NCBI RefSeq assembly: GCF_017874715.1 | Contig: NZ_JAGGLR010000019.1 | Location: forward strand, 62,001-126,000 | Source of the DNA: Streptomyces iranensis | Lineage (GTDB): Bacteria; Actinomycetota; Actinomycetes; Streptomycetales; Streptomycetaceae | DNA length: 64,000 nucleotides | Direction of reading: 5' to 3' | Shown here: one piece after another, positions 1 to 8,714 of the stretch | Position numbering within the stretch: the stretch's first letter is position 1 | How the letters are laid out: every line of letters starts with the position of its first letter | Position numbers and translations under genes: made by a program | Notes under the pieces: generated by a model | The model's input: only the letters and a program-made list of their open reading frames with translations | What the model was told of the DNA's origin: nothing | The model's database searches: none

Positions 1-1879
1 CACCCGCCATGTTCGGGGTGTATCCGACGAACCACGCGGCCCTGCGCTCGTCCGTCGTACCGGTCTTACCGGCGCTCGGGCGGCTCTGGAGCCCGGCCTG
101 CTTGCCGGTGCCGTCCTCGACCACTCCGCGCAGCAGCGTGTTGATGGTGTCCGCGGTCTTCTCCGACATCGCACGGGAGCACTTCGACTGCGGGACCTTC
201 AGCTTCTTGCCGCCGGGGCCGGTGATCGACTCGATGAAGACCGGGGAGCAGTAGACACCGCGGTTGGCGAAGGTCGCGTAGGCGTTGGCCATCGTCAGCG
301 GCGAGAAGCCCTCGGAGCCGAGGGTGACGGAGGGCACCTGGTTGTGCTCCTGGCCGTCGGCGCGCTTCGCCCCCATCTTGTCGGCCATCTGCGTCACCGG
401 GCAGACCCCGATGTCGCTGATCAGCTGGACGAAGTAGGTGTTGACCGACTTGGCGGTCGCCTCCTTCATCCCGTACGGGCCGACCTCCTTCTCGTTCTCG
501 TTCTCGACCGTCGCGCCCTCGTCGTTGTTCCAGGTGCCCTTGCAGGTGGTGACCGGGCTCGGATACTTCATCTTGTACGGCGAGGAGTAGCGCTGGTACG
601 GCTTCTTGCCCTGCTCGATGGCGGCCGCCGCGGTGATCGGCTTGAAAGTGGAGCCGACCTGGAAGCCGTAGTTCGAGCCGCCCATGGACTTGTCCGCGGA
701 CAGGTTGATCTGGGTCTCGTTCTCGCCGAAGCCGTACGGCCTCGACTGGCCCATCCCCAGCACCTTGCCGGTGCCCGGTTCGACCAGCGTCACCGCGGTG
801 GCCACCGGGTCGGACTGGTAGACATGCTTCTTGATCGACTTCTGGACCGACTCCTGGGCCTGCGGGTCGAGCGTCGTGCGGATCGTCAGACCGCCCTGGG
901 TCCAGCGCTTGGCGCGCGCCTCCGCGGTCTTGCCGAAGGTCGGGTCGTTGAGCAGGGTCTCGCGGACGTAGTCACAGAAGAACCCGGCGCCCTTGACGGC
1001 CGTGATGCAGCCGCTCCTGGGCATGCTGACCTTGAGGCCGAGCGGCTTCTTCTGGGCCGCGGCGGCCTGCGCCGGAGTGATGTCCTTCACCTCGGCCATG
1101 CGCCGCAGAACGGTGTCGCGGCGTGCCTTGGCGGACTGCGGGGCGTTGATCGGGTCGTAGCGGCTGGGCGACTGGACGAGACCGGCCAGCAGCGCCGCCT
1201 GCTCCAGCTTCAGATCCTTGGCGGACTTGCTGAAGTAGCGCTGGGAGGCCGCCTCGATGCCGTACGCCTGCTGCCCGAAGAAGGTGATGTTCAGGTAGTT
1301 CTCGAGGATCCGCTTCTTGCCCAGTTCCTTCTCGACCTTGATCGCGTACTTCAGTTCCTTGATCTTGCGGCCGATGGACTGCCGGGTGGCCTGGGCGACC
1401 TTCTCCTTGTCGTCGCCCGCCTCCTCGACGAACACGTTCTTCACATACTGCTGGGTCAGCGTGGAGGCGCCCTGGGAGACCCCGCCGTCCTGCGCGTTGC
1501 TGTTGACCGCGCGCAGCACGCCCTTGAGGTCGACCGCCCCGTGCTCGTAGAAACGGGCGTCCTCGATCGCGACGATCGCCTGCCGCATGTACGAGGAGAT
1601 GTCGTTCAGCTTCACGATCGTCCGGTCGCGGGAGTAGACCTTTGCGATCTCCCCACCCTTGGCGTCCAGGATCGTGGTCCGCTGGCTGAGCGGCGGTGTC
1701 TTGAGATTGGCCGGAATTCCGTCGAACTCCTCGACCGTTCCCTTGGCCGCGAGGCCGAGCGCCCCGACGGCGGGAAGCGCGAGCCCGGCCATCACGGCAC
1801 CGGCCAGCGCGCTGACGCCGAGGAACTTGGCGGCCTGTTGAGCGGCGGACAGCCCTCCGCTCGAGCGCGTGTTTCCCAT
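1..1879 (-). CDS. Class A penicillin-binding protein (transglycosylase/transpeptidase), 3' end outside window
   Basis: Bifunctional peptidoglycan polymerase anchored in the membrane. Reading leftward from the ATG at 1879, about 626 codons are present before the window edge cuts the gene. A hydrophobic segment at residues 19-45 is followed by the GT51 glycosyltransferase domain (AIEDARFYEHGAVD, GASTLTQQYVKN, LENYLNITFFGQQAYG). The transpeptidase domain follows, with SxxK (GSTFKP), an SVN triad and KTGT (SAGKTGTTDE) close to the edge. Its position beside a WhiB gene matches PonA2-type PBPs next to whiB4/wblA in other actinobacteria. Whether it has C-terminal PASTA domains cannot be seen. It is divergent from wblA across 385 bp. 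No strong ribosome binding site precedes the ATG. Confidence 0.93.
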   Translation of the reverse strand, partial: MGNTRSSGGLSAAQQAAKFLGVSALAGAVMAGLALPAVGALGLAAKGTVEEFDGIPANLKTPPLSQRTTILDAKGGEIAKVYSRDRTIVKLNDISSYMRQAIVAIEDARFYEHGAVDLKGVLRAVNSNAQDGGVSQGASTLTQQYVKNVFVEEAGDDKEKVAQATRQSIGRKIKELKYAIKVEKELGKKRILENYLNITFFGQQAYGIEAASQRYFSKSAKDLKLEQAALLAGLVQSPSRYDPINAPQSAKARRDTVLRRMAEVKDITPAQAAAAQKKPLGLKVSMPRSGCITAVKGAGFFCDYVRETLLNDPTFGKTAEARAKRWTQGGLTIRTTLDPQAQESVQKSIKKHVYQSDPVATAVTLVEPGTGKVLGMGQSRPYGFGENETQINLSADKSMGGSNYGFQVGSTFKPITAAAAIEQGKKPYQRYSSPYKMKYPSPVTTCKGTWNNDEGATVENENEKEVGPYGMKEATAKSVNTYFVQLISDIGVCPVTQMADKMGAKRADGQEHNQVPSVTLGSEGFSPLTMANAYATFANRGVYCSPVFIESITGPGGKKLKVPQSKCSRAMSEKTADTINTLLRGVVEDGTGKQAGLQSRPSAGKTGTTDERRAAWFVGYTPNMAG

Positions 1880-1980
1880 AGGACGCAGCCTACGTCTCGA
1901 ATCGCCGGACAGGGGACCGGGTGTTCGCATAAGCTGTTTCACGCCAGTCACAGCTGTGTGGCTGAGCCACACCTCCACCC

Positions 1981-1996
1981 TCACTCAAGTGAGTGA
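1981..1996. promoter_or_regulatory. Perfect 7-bp dyad upstream of wblA
   Basis: TCACTCA, a 2-nt centre, then TGAGTGA. The half-sites are those of a dimeric repressor operator. It resembles but does not exactly match BldD-type operators as I recall them. The site lies about 100 bp from the PBP start and 270 bp from wblA, so it could serve either gene. Confidence 0.4.
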
Positions 1997-2061
1997 TGAG
2001 ACCTGCCCGGATTGCGGCCCCTGTCCTGAGCTGCCCGCTGTTCGGTGCGTGAACTGCCCTG

Positions 2062-2083
2062 ATTTGCACTAGTAATCGCAAAT
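2062..2083. promoter_or_regulatory. ATTTGC/GCAAAT dyad in the wblA upstream region
   Basis: Six-base inverted half-sites separated by 10 nt in a locally AT-rich patch. It may be an operator or promoter-proximal element. No known regulator motif is assigned. Confidence 0.3.
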
Positions 2084-2264
2084 GTCGCCAGCTCACTCCG
2101 TTGGGTGATCTGCCGCGTACCCATAGTCCGTTCGGACCATCCAAGATTGGGCCTGCAGGGGGTGTTGCGCTGTGTCTCGCTTCCGTAACGTCCTCAACTG
2201 GCGACGGTGAATATGCCGTTTGTCGCCGTGGGGGAGCTCCGATTCGGGAGAGGACGGCGCCAGC

Positions 2265-2600
2265 ATGGGCTGGGTAACCGACTGGAGTGCGCAGGCCGCC
2301 TGCCGCACTACTGATCCAGATGAACTGTTCGTCCAGGGCGCGGCACAGAACAGGGCCAAAGCGGTCTGCACCGGATGCCCGGTGCGCACCGAGTGCCTTG
2401 CGGATGCCTTGGACAACCGCGTGGAGTTCGGTGTGTGGGGAGGGATGACCGAGCGCGAGCGGCGAGCACTGCTGCGCCGCCGGCCGACGGTGACCTCCTG
2501 GCGCAGGCTCCTGGAGACCGCGCGCATCGAGTACGAGCGCAGCGCGGGGATTCTGCCCTTCGACGACGAGGACTACGAGCGCTTCGCCGCGGTCGGATAG
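2265..2600 (+). CDS. wblA: WhiB-family iron-sulfur regulator WblA
   Basis: A 111-residue WhiB-like protein. Four cysteines (AAC near residue 12, then CTGC and TEC as C-x2-C-x5-C) bind a [4Fe-4S] cluster. The G-V-W-G-G turn and the basic stretch RERRALLRRRP after it form the DNA/sigma contact region. The sequence closely matches Streptomyces WblA as I remember it, a pleiotropic regulator of sporulation and a repressor of antibiotic production, orthologous to mycobacterial WhiB4. The ATG at 2265 is chosen because it gives the family length; an in-frame start 45 bp upstream would add a non-conserved extension. The gene stands alone between a divergent PBP gene and convergent ATPase genes. Confidence 0.93.
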   Translation: MGWVTDWSAQAACRTTDPDELFVQGAAQNRAKAVCTGCPVRTECLADALDNRVEFGVWGGMTERERRALLRRRPTVTSWRRLLETARIEYERSAGILPFDDEDYERFAAVG

Positions 2601-3281
2601 GCCGAACGGCGGTCCACCGGTGGTCGGCTGACAGCCTGCCGGGCTGACGGCCCGCTGGGTTGACTTGGGTTGACTTGGGTTGAACTGGGTTGACCTGGGT
2701 TGATGCCTGCCGGTGTGAGCGTCTCGCCTCACATCACCTCACCCACCTCTCGTCTCGGCACGAGTGGGGGTGCGAGTACGGGCGCGCCTCGTCAGGGGCG
2801 GGTACGGGTACGCGCACGCCTCCGAGCACGACCGCGGCGCTGGTCGCGGTCGGCCGTGGGGGCGCGTGTGACACGGCCCGGGTGACATGGCTTCCTGTGG
2901 CATGGCCTGGTCTGACATGGCCTGGTGTGACATGGCTAACAGGTCGTCGCGGACCGGGGGTTGCTCCGTCGCCCAGGCCACTGGTGCCGCCTTCGGCTAC
3001 CGGTGAGGCCCTCGGCCGACGGTGACTGTGGCCTGCCTGCGTGCCTGCGTGCCTGCGTGCCGGGCGTGGGTCTGCCTGTGCGCGCCGTAGGCCGCCAGCC
3101 AGCCGCGCAGCCGTATCCGCCGGAGCCTTGAGGCCCCGAAGCCCGAGGCCCAGCCGTGGCGCCCGTGCGCCATGCTCTCCATCACCGCTGGCGCTGTTCG
3201 CAATGCGTGCTGTCTGTCGTGCTGTCGTGCTGTTACGTCTCCATCCATGCGCGGGCGGCCGACCGCCCGGCGGGCACCGAC
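2601..3281. other. Long convergent intergenic region rich in short tandem repeats
   Basis: About 680 bp between the 3' ends of wblA and the ArsA-like gene. No plausible gene: the open frames here are repeat- or shadow-derived with poor codon use. It contains a 10-bp repeat (2655-2704), a loose 15-bp repeat around TGACATGGCCTGG (about 2880-2937) and an 8-bp GCCTGCGT repeat (about 3032-3062). Confidence 0.6.
2655..2704. repeat. 10-bp tandem repeat, 5 copies
   Basis: Five head-to-tail copies of CTGGGTTGAC-like units with single-base variation, starting 54 bp after the wblA stop. Slippage-type minisatellite. Confidence 0.85.
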
Positions 3282-4631
3282 TCAGCCCGCCGCGCGACTG
3301 GTCCGCTCCGGCGGGACCGCGAGGCGTTCGCCGATCGCCCGCAGCCCTGCCAAGTCGTGTACGTCGCCAGGGAGTGCGGCCACTTGGGCCACCGGAACCT
3401 CGGGGTGGAGCGCCGTGAAGCGGTCGTGTGTGCGCTGCTCGCGTCCGAGCACCTGCATACGCTCCGCGTGCAGCCGAAGCAGTCCCGCGGCGAGCCGCTC
3501 CGCCGACGAGTCCGCCGACGTGGGGGAGACGTCGGGGTCCACTGCCGAGGAGTTCCGCGCTTGAGCATTCCCTGAGGGGGGATCGACAAATCCGCCGTCG
3601 GCAAGATTTTCTGCCCCGGCGCCGTTCTTGGCCGGATCGCTTCCCTCCGCGGCGTTCGCGAGCGCATCGTCCGGATCCAAGGGATCGACCGCCAGGGTCA
3701 GGATCTCCGCGGCGGCCAACGCACGTTCCGCCGACAGTTGTTCGGCCCCGCTGCCGTGGACCCGGTTCAGCACCAGTCCGGCCAGCGGCATCTGGTCCGC
3801 GGCCAGCCGTTCCACGAAGTACGCGGCTTCCCGCAGGGCGTCCCGCTCGGGCGCGGCCACCACGAGGAAGGCCGTACCCGGAGCCTGCAGGAGCCGGTAG
3901 GTGGCCTCCGCGCGAGTGCGGAATCCGCCGAACATGGTGTCCATCGCGGCAGCAAACGTCTGAACGTCGCGCATCAGCTGCCCGCCGAGCACCTTGCTGA
4001 CCGTGCCCGTCATCATCGAGACGCCCACGTTCAGGAACTTCATCCCGGCCTTGCCGCCCACCTTGGCCGGGGCCATCAGGACCTTGATGAACTTCCCGTC
4101 CAGAAAGGAGCCGAGACGTTTCGGCGCGTCCAGGAAGTCCAGCGCCGACCGGCTGGGCGGGGTGTCGACGATGATCAGATCCCATTCGTCGCGGGCCCGG
4201 AGCTGGCCGAGCTTCTCCATGGCCATGTACTCCTGCGTGCCCGCGAAACCGGCCGAGAGCGACTGGTAGAAGGGGTTCGCGAGGATCGCCCGGCCGCGCT
4301 CGGGGTCGGCGTGCGCCTCCACGAACTCGTCGAACGTCCGCTTCATGTCGAGCATCATGGCGTGCAGTTCGCCGCCGTTCCCGCCGCCGATGCCCTCCAC
4401 CCGGCGCGGGATGTTGTCCAGTGCGTCGATGCCCATGGACTGCGCGAGCCGGCGGGCCGGGTCGATGGTGAGGACGACGGCCTTACGCCCGCGCTCGGCG
4501 GCCCGTACGCCCAGGGCGGCGGCGGTGGTGGTCTTACCGACGCCACCGGAGCCGCAGCACACCACGATGCGGGTCTGCGGATCGTCCAGCAGGACGTCGA
4601 TGTCCAGCCGGGGTGCCACGTCCATGCTCAT
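3282..4631 (-). CDS. ArsA/GET3-like ATPase, second gene of the pair
   Basis: A 449-residue P-loop ATPase of the anion-transporting ATPase family, cytoplasmic. The Walker A motif GSGGVGKTTTAAALG lies near residue 29, ADP-linked switch residues in TIDPARRLAQSMG, and Walker B-like IIVDTPPSRSALDFLDAP follows. The C-terminal about 90 residues are a variable polar tail. Two ATGs lie 6 bp apart (4631 and 4625) behind an AGGAGG; the upstream one is taken. It is transcribed 53 bp after the companion ATPase gene, and the two probably work as a pair. Mycobacterial homologues Rv3679/Rv3680 sit in the same order beside whiB4. Arsenite transport is not implied; no arsB or metal genes are nearby. Confidence 0.88.
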   Translation of the reverse strand: MSMDVAPRLDIDVLLDDPQTRIVVCCGSGGVGKTTTAAALGVRAAERGRKAVVLTIDPARRLAQSMGIDALDNIPRRVEGIGGGNGGELHAMMLDMKRTFDEFVEAHADPERGRAILANPFYQSLSAGFAGTQEYMAMEKLGQLRARDEWDLIIVDTPPSRSALDFLDAPKRLGSFLDGKFIKVLMAPAKVGGKAGMKFLNVGVSMMTGTVSKVLGGQLMRDVQTFAAAMDTMFGGFRTRAEATYRLLQAPGTAFLVVAAPERDALREAAYFVERLAADQMPLAGLVLNRVHGSGAEQLSAERALAAAEILTLAVDPLDPDDALANAAEGSDPAKNGAGAENLADGGFVDPPSGNAQARNSSAVDPDVSPTSADSSAERLAAGLLRLHAERMQVLGREQRTHDRFTALHPEVPVAQVAALPGDVHDLAGLRAIGERLAVPPERTSRAAG

Positions 4632-4684
4632 GCCGCCTCCTGCGTACGACTCGTTGTCCGTGGCGCCCTTACGGCGGGCGCCGC

Positions 4685-5662
4685 TCACGCCGGCCACTGC
4701 TTGCGCAGATCCGCCGCGAGCCGGTACAGCCCGGCCAGGTCGATGCCGTCCGTGAGCAGCTCCAACTCGTGCAGCGGCAGACCCAGGCCGGTCAGCTCGG
4801 CGCGCTGCGCCCGCTCCAGCGCCACCCGCTCGGCGTGCTCGCGCGCCTGCTCCAGCAGCGGGTCGACCAGCCGCTCGGCCATGCCGCCGCGGCGCGCACC
4901 GCCCAGGCCCGCCAGGGAGAGCGCCTTGGCGACGGCCGTGCGCTGCCCGTTGGCGGCCACCTCGACGGCCTCGTGGTCGAGGATCGCGGGGCGGACCATG
5001 TTGATGATGACCCCGCCCGTCGGAAGGCCGTCGGCGCGCAGCTCGGCGATGCCGTCCGCGGTCTCCTGGACCGGCATCTCCTCCAGCAGGGTCACCATGT
5101 GGACCGCGGTCTGGGGGGACTTCAGGACGCGCATCACGGCCTGGGCCTGATTGTGTATCGGGCCGGTCCTGGCCAGCCCGGCCACCTCGTGGTTGACGTT
5201 CAGGAAGCGGGTGATGCGGCCGGTGGGCGGCGCGTCCATGACCACGGAGTCGTAGACGAAGCGGCCGTCCTTGCCCTTGCGGCGCACCGCCTCGCACGCC
5301 TTGCCGGTCAGCAGGACGTCCCGCAGCCCCGGGGCGATGGTGGTCGCGAAGTCGATCGCGCCGAGCTTCTTGAGGGCGCGTCCGGCCGAGCCCAGTTTGT
5401 AGAACATATGGAGGTAGTCCAGAAGTGCGAACTCCGGATCGATCGCCAGGGCGTGCACCTCCCCGCCGCCCGGTGCGGTGGCGATCTTCCGCTCCTCGTA
5501 GGGCAGCGGCCCCGTCTCGAAGAGCTGCGCGATGCCCTGGCGGCCCTCGACCTCCACCAGCAGGGTTTGCCTGCCATCGGCCGCGAGGGCCAGCGCGAGT
5601 GCGGCGGCGACCGTGGTCTTGCCGGTTCCGCCCTTACCACTGATGACATGGAGCCTGCTCAC
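4685..5662 (-). CDS. ArsA/GET3-like ATPase, first gene of the pair
   Basis: A 325-residue cytoplasmic ATPase beginning almost directly with the P-loop: VISGKGGTGKTTVAAALALALA. SVVMDAPPTGRITRFLNV is the Walker B/switch region. The start is a GTG at 5662, five residues before the P-loop strand. No strong Shine-Dalgarno is visible. It is the promoter-proximal member of a two-gene operon with the longer ATPase downstream. The family includes tail-anchored protein chaperones and redox-linked ATPases in actinobacteria. The substrate cannot be inferred here. Confidence 0.88.
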   Translation of the reverse strand: MSRLHVISGKGGTGKTTVAAALALALAADGRQTLLVEVEGRQGIAQLFETGPLPYEERKIATAPGGGEVHALAIDPEFALLDYLHMFYKLGSAGRALKKLGAIDFATTIAPGLRDVLLTGKACEAVRRKGKDGRFVYDSVVMDAPPTGRITRFLNVNHEVAGLARTGPIHNQAQAVMRVLKSPQTAVHMVTLLEEMPVQETADGIAELRADGLPTGGVIINMVRPAILDHEAVEVAANGQRTAVAKALSLAGLGGARRGGMAERLVDPLLEQAREHAERVALERAQRAELTGLGLPLHELELLTDGIDLAGLYRLAADLRKQWPA

Positions 5663-5734
5663 AGTGGGGAGCCTAACCAGTCGCCCCTCGCCCTACGCAC
5701 CAGGGCCCGGCGGAGAGGCATTACAGTCGGCCCC

Positions 5735-5890
5735 ATGACCAAGTGGGAATACGCGACCGTACCGCTGCTCGTGCACGCCACGAAGCAGATTCTGGACACC
5801 TGGGGCGAGGACGGCTGGGAGCTGGTCCAGGTGGTCCCCGGCCCGAACCCGGAGCAGCTGGTGGCCTATCTGAAGCGGGAGAAGGGCTGA
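5735..5890 (+). CDS. DUF4177 small protein
   Basis: A 51-residue protein, below usual gene-finder thresholds, with the conserved pattern MTKWEYATVPLL, then GEDGWELVQVVPGP, and a basic C-terminus (YLKREKG). These features match the DUF4177 family. Its stop overlaps the start of the RidA gene by one base (TGATG), so translation is probably coupled. The 72-bp gap to the divergent ATPase operon carries the promoter of both units. Function unknown. Confidence 0.85.
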   Translation: MTKWEYATVPLLVHATKQILDTWGEDGWELVQVVPGPNPEQLVAYLKREKG

Positions 5891-6360
5891 TGGCGGGCGG
5901 CACGGTCGAGGGCAGGCTCGCCGGGCTCGGTCTGACGCTGCCCGCGGTCGCGGCACCCCTGGCCTCCTATGTGCCCGCGCTCCGCACCGGCCCGTACGTC
6001 TACACCTCGGGCCAGCTGCCGCTGGTCGAGGGGAAGCTGGGCGTGACCGGCAAGGTCGGCGCCGAGGTCACCCCCGAGGAGGCCAAGGACCTGGCGCGTA
6101 TCTGTGCGCTGAACGCGCTGGCCGCCGTGAAGTCGGTCGTCGGCGACCTCGACCGGATCGTGCGGGTCGTGAAGGTCGTCGGCTTCGTCGCCTCCGCGCC
6201 GGACTTCACCGGCCAGCCGGGTGTCATCAACGGTGCGAGCGAGCTGCTGGGCGAGGCCCTGGGCGACGCGGGCGTACACGCGCGCAGCGCGGTGGGCGTG
6301 GCGGTGCTGCCCCTGGACGCGCCGGTCGAGGTCGAGATCCAGGTCGAGGTCGCGGACTGA
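5890..6360 (+). CDS. RidA (YjgF/YER057c/UK114) family protein
   Basis: A 156-residue member of the RidA family, enamine/imine deaminases that remove reactive 2-aminoacrylate. Visible signatures are YTSGQLPLVEG near the N-terminus, ARICALNALAAVKSVVGDLDRIVRVVKVVGFVAS in the middle and the C-terminal barrel. It belongs to the actinobacterial subgroup (YjgF_endoribonc-like), which is longer than the 130-residue classical RidA, so the exact activity is uncertain. Translationally coupled to the DUF4177 gene. Confidence 0.85.
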   Translation: MAGGTVEGRLAGLGLTLPAVAAPLASYVPALRTGPYVYTSGQLPLVEGKLGVTGKVGAEVTPEEAKDLARICALNALAAVKSVVGDLDRIVRVVKVVGFVASAPDFTGQPGVINGASELLGEALGDAGVHARSAVGVAVLPLDAPVEVEIQVEVAD

Positions 6361-6402
6361 GCGGACGCCGGGTCGCGGACTAGCGGACGCCGGGTCGCGG
6401 AC
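6361..6402. repeat. 22-bp direct duplication after the RidA gene
   Basis: Two adjacent copies of GCGGACGCCGGGTCGCGGAC separated by TA, beginning at the base after the stop codon. Confidence 0.8.
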
Positions 6403-6550
6403 CGGCGAACGGTCCCACCGACGGGCCGGTGGGCGCATGCGCAGGCGTACGTGGACGCGGACCGGTGTGACGGCCGGTGCGCGGACCGGCCCCGGCGTGG
6501 CGCCGCGGGGGCCACTCGAACATCAGCCCGTAAGCGCATAGCATCCGGCC

Positions 6551-7645
6551 ATGTCCACTACGAATGGCCAGTGGTACCCACCCGAGTGGCCAGAGCGGAT
6601 CCGGCTCCTGTCGGCCGGTGAGCTCACACCGGTGGCACCGCGCCGGGCCGCCACCGTCCTGCTGCTGCGGGACGGACCGTACGGAGCGGCCGGGCAGGGC
6701 GCACCACAGGACGCGCAGGACGTGCAGGGCGGGGACGGGGAGCACACACCGGACGAGCCCGACGCGGCGGAGCAGCCGGGCACGGCGCGGGAGTCCGCGG
6801 GGGCGCCGGAGGCGCCGGAGCCCGCAGAGGCCGCGGAAGGCCCTGAAGCGCCCCCAGAAGGCCTGCAGGACGCGGCGGGAGAGGCCGCCGGTCTCGCCGT
6901 CTACATGCTGCGCAGACGCGCCTCCATGGCCTTCGCCGGAGGCGCGTACGCCTATCCGGGCGGGGCCGTGGACCCGCGCGACGAGCGGATGGTCACCTGG
7001 GCCGGGCCCTCGCGGGCCCAGTGGGCGCGGCGGCTTGGCCTGGACCCGAGCGAGGGGACGCAGGCGCAGGCCATCGTGTGCGCGGCGGTCCGCGAGACCT
7101 TCGAGGAGGCGGGGGTGCTGCTCGCGGGCCCGACGCCGCACACCGTGGTCGCGGACACGACGGGGGACGACTGGGAGGCGGACCGCGCGGCGCTGGTCGC
7201 CCGGGATCTGTCCTTCGCGGAGTTCCTGGACCGCCGGGGGCTCGTACTCCGTTCGGACCTGCTGAGCTGCTGGGCGCGCTGGATCACCCCGGAGTTCGAA
7301 CCGCGCCGCTACGACACCTGGTTCTTCGTGGCTGCGCTGCCGCGGGGGCAGCGCACCCGTAATGCCTCCACGGAGGCGGACCGGACCGTCTGGATCCGTC
7401 CCGGTGACGCGGCCGACGGCTACGACCGGGGCGAGCTGCTGATGATGCCGCCCACGATCGCGACGCTGCGCCAGCTCGCGGCGTACGGCTCGGTCGCCGA
7501 CGCGCTGGCCGCCGCGACGGACCGGGACCTGACGCCGGTCCTGGCCCGCGCGCGGGTGGAGAACGGGGAGCTGGTGCTGAGCTGGCCGGGCCATGATGAG
7601 TTCACCAAGCACATCCCGGGAGCCACGGGGGGACCCTCCGCATGA
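6551..7645 (+). CDS. NUDIX hydrolase with acidic low-complexity insert
   Basis: A 364-residue NUDIX-fold protein. The catalytic box is present as AAVRETFEEAGVLLAG (R-E-x2-E-E-x-G), preceded by GGAYAYPGGAVDPRD. A stretch of about 70 residues at positions 42-112 is almost only A, E, P, G, D and Q and interrupts the N-terminal part of the fold. Typical orthologues are about 270-300 residues, so this looks like a strain-specific expansion. The gene overlaps the downstream metallo-beta-lactamase gene by 4 bp (ATGA). Substrate unknown; probably a nucleotide or CoA diphosphate. Confidence 0.85.
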   Translation: MSTTNGQWYPPEWPERIRLLSAGELTPVAPRRAATVLLLRDGPYGAAGQGAPQDAQDVQGGDGEHTPDEPDAAEQPGTARESAGAPEAPEPAEAAEGPEAPPEGLQDAAGEAAGLAVYMLRRRASMAFAGGAYAYPGGAVDPRDERMVTWAGPSRAQWARRLGLDPSEGTQAQAIVCAAVRETFEEAGVLLAGPTPHTVVADTTGDDWEADRAALVARDLSFAEFLDRRGLVLRSDLLSCWARWITPEFEPRRYDTWFFVAALPRGQRTRNASTEADRTVWIRPGDAADGYDRGELLMMPPTIATLRQLAAYGSVADALAAATDRDLTPVLARARVENGELVLSWPGHDEFTKHIPGATGGPSA

Positions 7646-8472
7646 CGTACGCATCCGCTCTGCCCGGCCAGCCGCGCGGGGGCACCATCGGCGGCCCGGC
7701 CACCGACCGGGCCGTCTGCGTCCTGGCGCCGAACGCCTCGCCCATGACCCTGGACGGCACCAACACCTGGATCGTCGCCGAGCCCGACTCCGACCTCGCC
7801 GTCGTCATCGACCCAGGGCCGCTGGACGACGCCCACCTCAAGGAGGTCATCGCGACCGCCGAGCGGGCGGGCAGGCGGGTCGCGCTGACGCTGCTCACCC
7901 ATGGCCACCCGGACCACGCGGAGGGCGCGGCGCGCTTCGCCGAGCTGACGCGGACGTCCGTAAGGGCGCTGGATCCGGCGCTGCGGCTGGGGGACGAGGG
8001 GCTGGAGCTGGGCGACGTCATAACCACCGGCGGTCTGGAGCTGCGGGTGGTGCCCACGCCCGGCCACACCGCCGACTCGCTGTCCTTCCACCTTCCGGCC
8101 GATGGCGCGGTCCTTACGGGCGACACGGTGCTCGGGCGGGGCACGACCGTCGTCGCGCATCCGGACGGGCGGCTCGGCGACTACCTGGACTCGCTGCGGC
8201 GGCTGCGCTCGCTGGCGGTGGACGACGGGGTGGACACCGTCCTGCCGGGCCACGGCCCGGTGCTGAACGACGCCCGTGGCGCCGTGGAGTACTACCTCGC
8301 GCATCGCGCCAACCGGCTCGCGCAGGTGGAGACGGCGGTCGAGGACGGGTACCGGACGCCCTCGGAGGTCGTGGCGCATGTGTACGCGGACGTGGACCGG
8401 TCCCTGTGGCCGGCGGCGGAGCTGTCGGTCCGGGCCCAGCTGGACTATCTGCGCGACCACGGGCTGATCTGA
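7642..8472 (+). CDS. Metallo-beta-lactamase-fold hydrolase
   Basis: A 276-residue MBL-fold protein, cytoplasmic. The zinc motif is THGHPDHAEGA (HxHxDH), with further ligands in PTPGHTADSLSF, GDTVLGRGTT and LPGHGPVL. The C-terminal helical segment with HRANRLAQVE and a short winged region is typical of the LACTB2-like subfamily, some members of which cleave RNA. Translationally coupled to the NUDIX gene, so the two may act on related substrates. An orthologue sits next to crp in mycobacteria (Rv3677c). Confidence 0.87.
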   Translation: MTYASALPGQPRGGTIGGPATDRAVCVLAPNASPMTLDGTNTWIVAEPDSDLAVVIDPGPLDDAHLKEVIATAERAGRRVALTLLTHGHPDHAEGAARFAELTRTSVRALDPALRLGDEGLELGDVITTGGLELRVVPTPGHTADSLSFHLPADGAVLTGDTVLGRGTTVVAHPDGRLGDYLDSLRRLRSLAVDDGVDTVLPGHGPVLNDARGAVEYYLAHRANRLAQVETAVEDGYRTPSEVVAHVYADVDRSLWPAAELSVRAQLDYLRDHGLI

Positions 8473-8521
8473 GGCCGGCGCCTTCCCGAGCCCCGTGGGC
8501 CCGCGGCCTGTGGGGCCGGCC

Positions 8522-8657
8522 GTTCACAAGCGCCGGCCGTTCACAAGCGCCGGCCGTTCACAAGCGCCGTAGGTTCACAAGCGCCGTAGGTTCACAAGCG
8601 CCGTAGGTTCACAAGCGCCGTAGGTTCATGAGCGCCGTAGGTTCATGAGCGCCGTAA
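8522..8657. repeat. 17-bp tandem repeat, 8 copies
   Basis: Eight contiguous copies with the core GTTCACAAGCGCCG. The first two end in GCC, the next four in TAG, and the last two carry CACA to CATG changes. The last copy runs into the terminator stem. No spacers separate the copies, so it is not a CRISPR array. Confidence 0.92.
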
Positions 8658-8690
8658 GGGGCCCGCCGGAATCCGGCGGGCCCCTTACGG
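8652..8690. terminator. Bidirectional hairpin terminator between the MBL gene and crp
   Basis: Perfect 18-bp arms (8652-8669 and 8673-8690) with a 3-nt loop, between two convergent genes. Little T-run, as usual in Streptomyces. Confidence 0.85.
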
Positions 8691-8714
8691 TCGGTCTTCG
8701 CGTTCTGTCCGGCG

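Larger units (their letters stand above)
1880..2264. other. Divergent regulatory region between the PBP gene and wblA
   Basis: A 385-bp gap between two divergent genes. It is less GC-rich than the flanking genes and holds two dyad symmetries, listed separately. No open reading frame in it has convincing codon use or a ribosome binding site. It probably carries promoters in both directions and a long wblA leader. Confidence 0.6.

Noticed and set aside
344..1996. Long plus-strand open frame of 550 codons
   Set aside because: Shadow of the minus-strand penicillin-binding protein, whose GT51 and transpeptidase motifs are unambiguous.
3282..5662. Arsenic resistance operon
   Set aside because: Only ArsA-like ATPases are present. 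No arsB, arsC or metal-responsive regulator is adjacent, and the ArsR-type gene at 51 kb is unlinked and lacks the metal box.
8522..8657. CRISPR-like array
   Set aside because: The 17-bp units are directly contiguous with no spacers, and no cas genes are present.
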